A stretch of DNA of 51,712 nucleotides, from positions 250,001 through 301,712 of the forward strand of contig NW_027554289.1 of the NCBI RefSeq assembly GCF_964340395.1, in the 5' to 3' direction. Positions 23,701 to 35,700 of the stretch are shown one piece after another. Within the stretch, counting starts at the first letter, position 1. Every line of letters begins with the position of its first letter. Under the pieces are notes generated by a model. It searched no databases, had not been told where the DNA came from, and saw nothing but the letters and a program-made list of their open reading frames with translations. The position numbers and the translations under genes are program-made. Source of the stretch: Glandiceps talaboti (lineage: Eukaryota > Hemichordata > Enteropneusta > Spengelidae).

Positions 23701-26700
23701 CTCCTAACAATTGAAGTTTTAAATCACTAAATTTAAATACCACAAAGTGTCTGCAACATGCAAATGACTTAATTTGACATTTGATAAACAGGTTAATGTC
23801 AACGTCAAATGTAATACCAAAAGAAAGTCTCTTAGTACTATAGTTCCTGTATTGAATACACACATTGTGCTTTTTTTAATGACAAATGTGGCATCATTTT
23901 AGTATGAAAGTACACAATGTACATATGTCCACTATGGTTTGTCACCTTTGTATCACGTTTGAATGAAATTGGTTTAAAGCTACACAAGAAATCCCAGCTG
24001 ACAGGTATAACCAACAGACTAAACCCAAAGTATACAAATGTTAAAAATAACATACTGAGTTGATTTACTGTGAGGCCTGCTTATCATACAGTGCAATTAG
24101 TATTATATATTCAGTTCACATGCACTTACTAAATTTTTATGATACAATATCTACATAATAAGAAATTTAATCCGAGAATATACAGGTAGCATTATATTTT
24201 AGTAAGAGTTCACATTATGATGTACAAATCAATAAGAAGTTTAACGCCTCAATTTGTCACGAAATTGGCTACTTATCGGTTCTAAATATAGACAGCCATC
24301 ATGACGAGACGATAGTTATACATTCAATTAACCTCCCACAATATCAATAAATATATCAATATTAACTGACAAAGGGTAAACCACTTTGTTGTCAGCAGAA
24401 ATCTATTTCTATGTGGCAACTGTTTGTTCTCCAATTGTACACATCCCCCTTTCACTGTACATGTTTGCTATTTCTACTGCGAACTAGCACAGCTGTACCC
24501 TATCGCTTTTATATCAGATCTGAAAGGACAAGGAATGGGAAGTACAACTATTGTATTCATAGTAACAAAGGTCTACACTAGATAGGTGAGAGAAAAATTT
24601 GAATAATGCAGGTGGGGAATTTTTTTTGACAGAAATCACCCAAATGATTGGACGATGCTGGATATTCTTTGGGTTGATAACAGACAATTGAAAACGTTCG
24701 ATTTATTTACGAGATAAAGAAATCACATTGTCAGTTTTATTAATACAATCGCTGGAAATATAAAAAGCTTCTTTTCACCAAAAATGTACAGCAATTGATA
24801 TCTCTGGTGATGTCTAAAATGTGGATACACAGACAATTTTTTTTTTTCATTTACCTAGAATGCTTGAATACAAAAGAGGTGAAATGGTTGCCAAGGTGAT
24901 GTCAGTATGCTAATGCTAGTTACAGTCTATCTGCAGGGAGCATAAGAGTAAGATAAATGTTTGGTTTTAATCAAGCTAATTAGATACAAGTAATGCCTCC
25001 CCCCACTAACATTGCTTGTTTTACAGGATTACAAAGTATAAAGGATGCCATCAATAACTCTGCGGCTTAATTAATTTATTCCGCAATTATTCATTTTGAC
25101 TGTTGATGTTGTGGTGTTCATGTAAATATATAAATACTGCATAGAGGTGTGTCTGTATATAAAGATTACAAAAACATTGTATTGAGGTTGTGTGTCTCTG
25201 TTCCTATAAATATACTGTATTGAGACAGTGTCCGTGTGAAGATTACATAAAAATACTGCATTTACAATGTGTTGGTGTTCAGATAACATATAACAATACA
25301 GCCATAGCTTGCGGAGGAGATTAAGCCACTTTGAACTAATTCTAGAAGATGTAGGCTCAGTGAAAAAATGAACCTGCCCTGACGTCATTTAGTTCATGAA
25401 TTAAATAATAATATATAAAATAGTGATTTGCAAAACTCTTAGCACTTTCTATCAATTCAATAGAAGATTTTAATATACAATTTGATAATCTAATAATATC
25501 AGCCAAGATGTAACTGAATATTTGAAAAATGATGTGAAAGTACTATAGGTACTAAGTATGTCAGTCTTCAAATCTGGGTTTTCATCAATGTTTACTTTGC
25601 CAATCTAAACATAAAATCATAGGATCCTCTCAATTTATTACAAATTTTACTAGCGTTTCACAATCAATGATTACATATTGGGATGATTTTGTAATTGATC
25701 TATTTTCAGGAGGTAGGTGGAGGGGGGGGGGGAGAGGGGTGTTTGAGGATGGGGCTATTAGGTTAAAACTCATCAACATTTCTTGACATGTGGTTCTTTA
25801 GTATACATTATCATTAAGTTGAGGTTCTCTCACTACACACTGAATCATACTGCTATTAAAAACAACCTTAAATACACAAATCAATTCATTTCATTCTGTT
25901 CCTCAAATTAATAATTGAAAGCTCGACAATTTTTTTTAAAAGATAAACTAATCAGACCCAAATTGAGAGACAAACATATTGATTCTGGATGCTACTTAAG
26001 ACTCCATACGAATACTTTGATTAAGACCGCCAAACTGATTTTGTACTAAAGTAAGGGTTAAGGCAAATTGAGTTTGTGGCCATGGTGGAGATAAAATTGA
26101 TTCCACTGTGATAACATGATCAGTATGGAAATTACAGGATAATATGTCGGGAAGTGTAGGAAACTGCATTTGTTATGCTATTGCAGTACACTGTAAACTG
26201 TTGACAGCGTAAAGAGGATAGCATAGGAATAGTAGGAAAGTATATTTGCTATATGCTATTGCAGCACACTGAAGTAACAAGGATAACATAGGAATCATGC
26301 GAAGAGTACATTTGCTATGCTAACATTTACTATGCCAACAAGGATAACATAGCAGTTATGGGGAAAAGTACATGTTATGCTATTGCAGAACACTGAATTA
26401 CATAATGTGTTAACAGAGTAACACGGATATTAACATCGTAGGAATTATAACAAAGCACATTTGCCGCTCTAGTAGAGCACATTGAGCCTTTTGGAGGATC
26501 TGGGATATTATCAGGTTGTGTCTGCCTTCTAGTACTACTGACTTTCCTGCCAAGCATGTCCCATACATACTCTACAGGGCTGCAATCAGGACTCTTGGCA
26601 AGAAACTCAATCCATTTTTCTATGATGTTAAAACAGCCACGAGGCCCGGCATTATCATCCAGAGTATTAATAACCATCACTTCTTTCCGAAAGGAGTAAG

Positions 26701-29700
26701 CTTCTCTTTGATCAACGTATATATGTACATGTGTATACTTGTTATATGTAGTATAGCTTTGGGGTGGGGTGGGGTGGGGTGGGGTGGGGAGGTGGAGTGG
26801 GCTTAACATCTTTTTTTCCCCCAGTATATAGAGAACAGTGATGACTTGATAACAGTCCATGTAAATAGCAAATATTCATTGTTGAACAACGTTATATAAA
26901 TACAAAACACACTTTTTTATTTATACATTACACTTAACACTTGGCTAAACACAGAAAAGTATACATATACACACACAACTTTCTCAATTCAATATTTTCA
27001 AAAAGATACAAATATGGGTTACTATGAGTTGGAAATTAAAACTTGGATGTTGGATCTAGAGAAGTCATACTGGAAACTAAACAATAAACATACTGTTACT
27101 GCCACTTTAGAGGAAGTGTGGTGGGGAGGATATTCAGCAAACTTGATGAAGAAATAAAGAGTAAGTTGTGAACTACATAAATTATAATTCTCTTTATCCC
27201 TGCATGAATAGTTCAAAATTTATGACTTGCTAAGAAAATAACTACATCTTTACATTTTCCAATATTATTAGTATTTATGATATGATAAAATTTGTGATAA
27301 AATTTATGTGCATATAAAATGGTACTTTTTAATGGTTTGCATACAAAATATTAGTGATATGAATACGGTGGATGTAAAATTACACTTCTATGTTCTTGGC
27401 ATTTTACAATTTATGAAAAATAGAAACAGTTTTGCGAGTTACAAAAATTACCCCTTACCTACCCTCATTTACACCTTTTAGCAAAATACATCTTTCAAGA
27501 TTTAGTATGCACTGCATCCCAACTCCAATGATAACACCTGCAATAATAAATGCTATGATAGAAATATATTATATTATATAAAGAAAGGTCATTATCTTAC
27601 CTCTATAGGTTGAGGGTCGTGTAAGTGGTTACCGAGGTCCATTAGGACCTGTGGCATCCATTGTGGAACATCATAAGGGTAAGCTTGAACACAGGCACTT
27701 AAACCTAGTACACCGGCATGGCGCTGTATGAGGGCTGAAATGAACAGAAAAGACGTGAAGAATGGGGGGATAGAGAACACAACATAAATAGACATCATGG
27801 TATGTTTTGCACATAGTACAACCCAGGAAAAAAATACCAGTGTGTTTGCTTGAATGGAGAGAGCAAATGAAAGACTTTGTGCAAGAACAAAATTACATGC
27901 TGGTAAAAATAACAATAAAACTGATACAAAAACAACACTGGGTGCCTCTCTGATGTAGGTTCATACTACACTTTTATCAGTTTGTTTGTATCTGTGGAAG
28001 TTATAATGGAAGTTATATTTCAACTTGATCATTATAACATGTAGCATTCTATCAGTAAACAGAGTTGTGGGACCCAGGGCTTATGTAGTGTCGATACTTT
28101 CAATAAGTTCCAGACACTGATTACACTGTATTTCACTACATGAAACTTGTCTCATTCCTGCTTAATAATACCACAAGCAAGCAAACACACCAGTGTTTTT
28201 TTTGAGGGTTGTAGATTGAGTGTGAAAAGAGAACTGAACACTGGCAGAGAACACAACACAGAATACTGTTTCCAAGTTGGATGACATTAGAAAACATTTC
28301 CATTTCCTGAGTAGTGTCTGCCTTAATATTTGTTAAATCGAAACGGATACCACATGCTTTGGTGAGATTTCCTCTCATACAAAGTTCGTGTGGATCAACA
28401 CATTTGGGAGATATCTGAATCAATGGCTCATAATCTACTTGCATGTAACGATATAGAGTACATGTATGCATAGAAAAGAACTGATATTGTTCATAATAAT
28501 CCACAATACACGGTGTAACCATTGTATGAAATTCTATACCATTCTATTTTGAATTATCTTCATACTAGAAAACAGCATGTATGGTTCAAACGTTCAAATC
28601 AACCATACTTCATGCAATGTGATTTTTTTATTCGTTGAGAGAATATTGAAAATCTGAAGAGATTATAGACAATATTCTTCACTTCACAGGTTTTATTTTA
28701 AATATCAACATGTTCTTCTGTGAATCCACTTCAGTTTCATACGTTTGCATGAAATGACATGCATAGGGTGAAAGAAGGAATGGAGGGTGACCTTAATAGG
28801 CAAAATAACTACTACACAGGGAAATGAGCACTCATACATGAACTCAAGAACGGTACAGACTATTAATCTGAAAAAATCCCAGAACAGTTTTCAGGAGATA
28901 TAAAATAAAAATGTAGAGAAACTCGACACTAATGTTAATATGCTATCCTCAGATGAAGTACCCAATGACCTTTATAGATGAACCTACATATGCCTAATAA
29001 TGCATAATGTTCAAATATCAATGACCCAACATGTTACATAAAAATGTCATTGACCAACAACTTAAAATATATTATGTATTTACAGTAGCATGGATTAGTA
29101 CAACTAAACCAGTCTGATAACTTCAGAAATACACATATATTGTTTTAATATCAGTATTATTTTATTACAGGTTCCAGAATTCACACACAAAATGTTCTGC
29201 CAAACAAGGGACTACCTTATAGTTGCAACTGTATTTAGGTTCTTCTTTCATTACATGTTCTGAGATAACACACATTTTTTTTTCAAAGACTGATGTACTA
29301 ACTAGCTCAATATGTACTTGACAAGACACGCTGTCTTTGTGACAAGTCACTAAAACGTAATTAGATGTTATTATTCCCCAATATTTTTGCTTCATTCATT
29401 CAGCCAAGGGAAATATGAGTGACCTAAGGGGCCTTTGTCACTACGAGTTGCGTAGAGACGAGTAGTGACAACCCTTAGGTCACGAGTATTTTCCGGGTAA
29501 ATGAAGAAAAATATTGGAGAATAACATAATTATACCAGCGCCAGTAATATCAAAGAAAAATCAGGGAAAGTAAGGCCTAATAAAAAAAAATGTGTGATTC
29601 TGATTACACTTAATTTTAGAATAGATGGGGTTGGTAGATTTTTTTTTAATTTTATTTAATTTTTTTTTTTTTTCATATGACATGTGAGTGTCTAGTTCAG

Positions 29701-32700
29701 GTAGTTATGTTTTCCATTGTTTTCCATATGGTCTATGTGTCATTGGTTTCTTCTCATCAGATGTACCGCCATTACAGATTGGAAGAACAGTTTTATATTG
29801 TCTTTTTAAGTTGTCAATTTCCGCATCCACTATTTCTGGTGAGACTTCACACAATTTTGGCAGTTTTATCATTTTTTCTCGAATATATATAAAAAAGTTT
29901 ATGGTCGGCAGTGAAAAACTAGGTAGGGTAACTGAAACCAACATTTTTTTGTAGACCTACTGGCAATTTTGAATGTTTTGACTCGTACTTCGAACACAGT
30001 GACATAGATATGTGTTGTTGTGATGTACAATGACCAGAATATATATTCCATATATTTTGTTCAACGTGGCTTGTGTATGGTATAATGAAATATAAATCTC
30101 TCTTATGTAAAACTTCCCTAATCTGCTCAGTATCTTGTCTACTATGTCTACTGTGGAGTCATGATGTGCGAATTTCAAAGCGCTATATAAAAACCAACAT
30201 TATTACTATTATTATATAAATATCAATTAATTATACTACAGTTTGTAATGACAAATTGGTACAATTTATACATAGTGGCTGTGGCTTTATCTCTGTGTTT
30301 TTTCCCCCTAAAACAGCTTTTGGACTCAATACTTGTCATGAATATATAGAAGATACCTGATATAAAAGACGGGACAGGTTTGCTATGCCTTTTATATGGA
30401 ACAGGTCTTTCTGCTTAAAGCTACATTGCACTACACTATGCTACACTGCACTACACTATATTACACTACTCTCAGTCCCTGTACTACACTGAACACTGCA
30501 CTGCACTGCACTGTACCACACTGAACACTGAACTGCACTGCACTGCACTACACTACACTAAACTACACTGCACTGCACTAAACTACACTACACTACACTA
30601 CATTACACTATTATAGTAAACAACACTACTCTAAAATGACACATCACCTCTTCTGCATGTGTTTGTAGTTTGATGTTTTTATTTTTAATACAACACTACA
30701 TCCCTTAGCTAGTATTAGCCATCCATTCATATCAAATCTCACACCACTTCTCCATAAATTTTATGATGATAAGAAACTGTCATGAGGGTGTCAGGAACCA
30801 TTTTTATGACTACTTGACATAAATCATCCTGTTTTTATTAACAGCCAACAAAAGAGAGAACTGAGTCATTAGTTACCAATGGATACATTTTTATAACAAA
30901 TCATAACTATTACACCTATTAGTAAATATAGTTTTTGTCGTTTTCTTTGATCTAGGTTGATCTTTAGAGACTAATTAATCACAATATGCTATGGTGTATC
31001 ATTAGTCAATCAACGCGATATCACATAATAGCACATCTATTTACGCAATTTAATGACTTTGTTTTGGCATCTACTCTCTTTAACCCTTTCATGACTGGAG
31101 ACAAGTTTTAAATAATTTTGGGACTCAATTTATATGAACATTTTCATAGCTATAATAATATTACTTCATTACATTCCAAAGTAACATTTCTTTAATTCCA
31201 GTCTAAAATGAAGCTGATATATGCCATATATCTTACATAAAAACAAGAATTTTGTTCAAATAATTTTGGCGGCAAAGTTTTCAGTACTGAATGGGTTAAG
31301 ACGTGTTACTGCAAAATGTCTTGTCAAAATTTATCAAACAATATTATAGTTGTAGATTTGATCCACCAAGGTATAAAAATCTTGTAATAATGGATCTCTG
31401 ACAGTATATCGCTATCACTTTTGTCTCTAAAGTGTTAGGAAGAAAACATCTTCTTCTTTTTTTATCTAGGTCGATTTTTAAAATAGCTAATTTATTTTAA
31501 TGACATTATCCTATAATGGTATACCACTGATGAATCAGGGAATAAGCAACAATACACAAAGACCTAATCTGCATATAAATTGGGGTTAGATGAAGATGAC
31601 ATTCATTATGCCAAATGAGTTTGACCGTGTAAAATGCTCATAAGAATGTCTATGAAACTCTTGCTTTAGACAATATTACAGAATTGTTATTTGCTAAGGT
31701 GCAATAAAAAAATTGTGTGGTGTTCCGGTTACACTCAATTTTAGAATAGGTGGGGGTAGGTAGATTTTTTAATTTTTTTTTATTACATTTTTTTTCATGT
31801 GCGAGTGTTTAGTTCAGGTTTTCCATTGTTTTCTGAATGGTCTATGTGTTATTTAGTTCTTCCTATCAGATGTACAGCCATTACAGCTTGGAAGAACAGT
31901 TTTATATTATCTTTTTTAATAAGTTGATGTCAGTTTCCACTTCCACTATTTCTCGTGAGACTTCACAATTTTTGCGATTTTATTATTTTTTTATCGAATA
32001 CGTAAAAAAGAAGTTTAGGGTCGGCAGTGAAAAACTAGGTGAGGGTCGGGTAACCGGAACCAAACAATTATTATTTAGGCCTAATATTGGAGTACCGTAT
32101 TATGAATACATAGGAAAGAAATCTGTCACTGTATTTTTGAAAGAGTTTCGTTTGGGGACTGTATTCATGAAAATGTTGGCCTGTCACATGTTGGAAGTGT
32201 CGAGACAATGACCATACCCGGAATTGATAATTTTCGCTTTAAGATACTAGCACACCTCTCCTCTCACAATTTAATAGCTTTGTTTTCATTCTATTCTTGA
32301 AAAAGTGCTACTACAAAATATCTTGTCAAAATTTATTTCAATATAAATATGATAAATTTTATATATTATTGATGTACGATATATGAATCCATATTTATCA
32401 AACCATCAAACAGGTATGATATCTTTTGCAAAAATGCCTGGCAATGGTGAGAATGATCCAATACTGCAATTTATACACATTACCTCTTAATCTACAGATA
32501 AGTAGTTGAAAGATATATATATCACTTACCTTCCATATCATGAGCTACCACTGGCTTGCCTTTCTTGTTCAGTTTGGTTTTACACAGCTGCTCAAAGCGA
32601 GTTTGAAGATCAGCATCCATCTTTAAGATTCCGCAGTGAAGAAATCCACTGAGGGTTGTTCCTGCCATTTCTCGGACCTGTATTACAACAAATGACAAGA

Positions 32701-35700
32701 AATTGTTGGTATTATGCCAGATAGATGATGATGAGGCGTAAAAAAAAAACTGTCTGGTTCCGATTACATTCAATTTTGAAATAGGTGGGGTAGGTAGATT
32801 TTTTATTTTATTTTATTGTATATTTTTTTTCATGTGTGAGTGTCTCTGTGTTGTTTATTTCTTCCTATCAGATGTACAGTCATTACAGATTGGAAGAATA
32901 GTTTTATATTGTCTTTTTAAGTTGATATCAGTTTCTGCACCCACTATTTCTTGCGAGACTTCACAATTTTCACAATTTTATTATTATCTTTCTCAAATAC
33001 GTAAAAAAAAGTTTAGGGTCGGCATGAAAAACTAGGTGGGGTAGGGTAACCAGAACCAAGCAACTTTTTTTATTTGGCCTGATGATGTTACAATAAAATA
33101 AATTCTTACAAGAGCAGTCGTGTTTATTTATATCTTTCTCATTTTAACACCTGACAATTATGGGTCAAAAATGAGTATGTACATCTTGGTGATGCTTTCT
33201 ATTCATAATTACTCTTTTAACAGTCTGGATGACTTTAATAGAAATGAAAGAAAGAAAACATTTGATGTATTAGATAGAGGTCCCAAAGTTCAGAGATATT
33301 AGTTTCTCGAAGATGTGCATTTGCACAGTCACTAACTTTACTATCAGCGATGTTGTGATTTTTTTCGGTTTTGTACACAGTGCATTATCCTAGCGGGTGG
33401 GGATGGGGGGGGGGGGGGGGGGGGGTTTGAAAGTTAAGAATCATTTGGTAGGTCTGGTCATAGGATACAGGAAATACAATGAAATAGTACCAGCCTATGT
33501 TATAAGATATTGTGTATGATAAATAGATCACATAATATAGCCTGGAGATTTCTCTAAATATTTACAAGTAATTCTTTCTAATATACATTTACACACTACA
33601 ATGACATCTCTGAAAAGGTGTAAAAAGTGATAATTCTAAGAAATTCGCTATCTTCTATTAAAAGTCAAATAACAGAATTTGACTTCAGCTAAAATGTATT
33701 TCAACTGTTCCTCATTTTCTGAGATGTAAACCAAAACCAAATCCATGCCTTTCAATGTATTCAAACAATCCTTCTGTGAATTGTATTTTTTTAAAATGTT
33801 TCATACAGCATGTTCAGTACAAGTCAACGAGTCTCAGTGCAAGGTCAACCATGTTATTTCTTTCATGATAATATCATTTCATTCATTAGCTCATTTTACA
33901 CAAAACTTATTTTTATCAAGCTGTGTATTGCAATTTTTCATGCTGTCTATATTTGAACATAGCATTTTATGTAAATAACATGTTATGATTATAATTAAAT
34001 CAGTTTGACCCTGCTGAACAAAGCATTGTTTCCCCCCCCCCCCCCAAGTACCCCCCAGTTTCCTCTGCTTAAACAATACCAGGGCACCAGTGCACAGCTC
34101 CATGCTGATCAATTCCACAAATTTCTGAATTTATTTGGACAAATAAATACTATTATTACTATCAAATCATTTCTATTTTGACACCTATCACTGAAAAAAT
34201 CCTGATAACATGAAAAGTTGGGTTTAAATTTAATAAAAAATAAATAGATTTCCTATTTGCTCTGATTGTGATGTGAAGTCAGATTTTTCCATCTACTGCC
34301 TACAGTAGTCTTTGTTCCTTATTCAATTTATTGTAAAATGTCAAGATTTTTATCTCCAATTACTGTAAAATAATACTACAGTTTACTCGAAATCGATGCT
34401 GCAGTACACTCATCATAAGTATACAAATACGTTAATGTCAGCCTTCATCAATATTTAATCAGCAATCTATATCTCTTCTTTTAGATATTTAAAAAAAAAA
34501 TCTAATTTTTAAGAGAGTAATTATTTGAAGTCTTTTCACATGCCTGGAGTTTAGATTAGCTGTTAGTTTGTCAAAATGCTAATGATATGATTAAACCACA
34601 AACCCTGGCATCACTCAAGGTCTGTTGATTAACATAAATCTTTTCTTCATTTAAGACATTCTCATATTTTAATAGTGATTATCTGATCAATGTGTCTATG
34701 TCATTTGGTTTACTTACTCAAGTCCACATTGTGGTCTACATTCTATTAAATCAGATAAATCAGCTGGCTTTGTAATATTGAAAGCAATATGTCAATTTGC
34801 AATGTACATTTCTGTACTGGTGAAATCAACATGTCAATTTGTAATGTACATTTCTGTACTGGTGAAATCAACATGTCAATTTGCAATTATGTACTGGTGA
34901 AAGCAACATGTCAATTTGCAATGTACATTTCTGAACTGGTGAAATCAACATGTCAATTTGTAATGTACATTTCTGTACTGGTGAAATCAACATGTCAATT
35001 TGCAATTATGTACTGGTGAATCAACATGTCAATTTGCAATGTAAATTATGTACTGGTGAATCAACATGTTAATTTGTAATGTAAATTATGTACTGGTGAA
35101 ATCAACATGTCAATTTGCAATGTACATTTCTGAACTGGTGAAATCAACATGTCAATTTGCAATGTACATTTCTGTACTGGTGAAATCAACATGTCAATTT
35201 GTAATGTAAATTATGTACTGGTGAAATCAACATGTCAATTTGTAATGTAAATTATGTACTGGTGAAATCAACATGTCAATTTGTAATGTAAATTATGTAC
35301 TGGTGAATCAACATGTCAATTTGTAATGTAAATTATGTACTGGTGAAATCAACATGTCAATTTGCAATGTACATTTCTGTAGTGGTGAAATCAACATGTC
35401 AATTTGCAATTATGTACTGGTGAAATCAACATGTCATTTTGTAATGTAAATTATGTACTGGTGAAATCAACATGTCAATTTGCAATGTACATTTCTGTAC
35501 TGGTGAAATCAACATGTCAATTTGTAATGTACTGGTGAATCAACATGTCAATTTGCAATGTAAATTATGTACTGGTGAATCAACATGTCAATTTGTAATG
35601 TACATTTCTGTACTGGTGAATCAACATGTCAATTTGTAATGTACATTTCTGTACTGGTGAAATCAACATGTCAATTTGCAATGTAAATTATGTACTGGTG

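Larger units (their letters stand above)
20782..27600 (-). other. PSME4: Last intron of PSME4 (6.8 kb)
   Basis: Contains the TA-flanked MITE at 20880-21235, tandem repeats at 25095-25300 and 26150-26480, and a Tc1/mariner transposase fossil at 26504-26700. From 21.3 to 25.0 kb I see only AT-rich sequence with no gene. Confidence 0.85.
30940..32370. repeat. Diverged tandem duplication of an intron block, each copy with its own MITE
   Basis: Segment A (about 30940-31360) and segment B (about 31460-32360) share ordered matches: GATCTAGGTTGATCTTTA with ATCTAGGTCGATTTTTA, CTATGGTGTATCATTAG with TAATGGTATACCACTGA, CAATTTAATGACTTTGTTTT with CAATTTAATAGCTTTGTTTT, and ATGTCTTGTCAAAATTTAT with ATATCTTGTCAAAATTTAT. 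A is interrupted by the MITE at 31080-31299 and B by the one at 31695-32085. Confidence 0.7.
27735..32529 (-). other. PSME4: PSME4 intron (4.8 kb) with several mobile elements
   Basis: Holds a fold-back element (29358-29533), two copies of the 390-bp MITE, a duplicated block with a TTAA/CCC MITE, and a CACTA-rich simple repeat. A 128-codon minus-strand frame at 28136-28522 is open and not obviously repetitive, but I do not recognise it and it has no PSME4 similarity. Confidence 0.85.

Noticed and set aside
31837-32211. 124-codon plus-strand frame
   Set aside because: It coincides with MITE family A copy 2 and its flank; the matching copies elsewhere have the frame broken.
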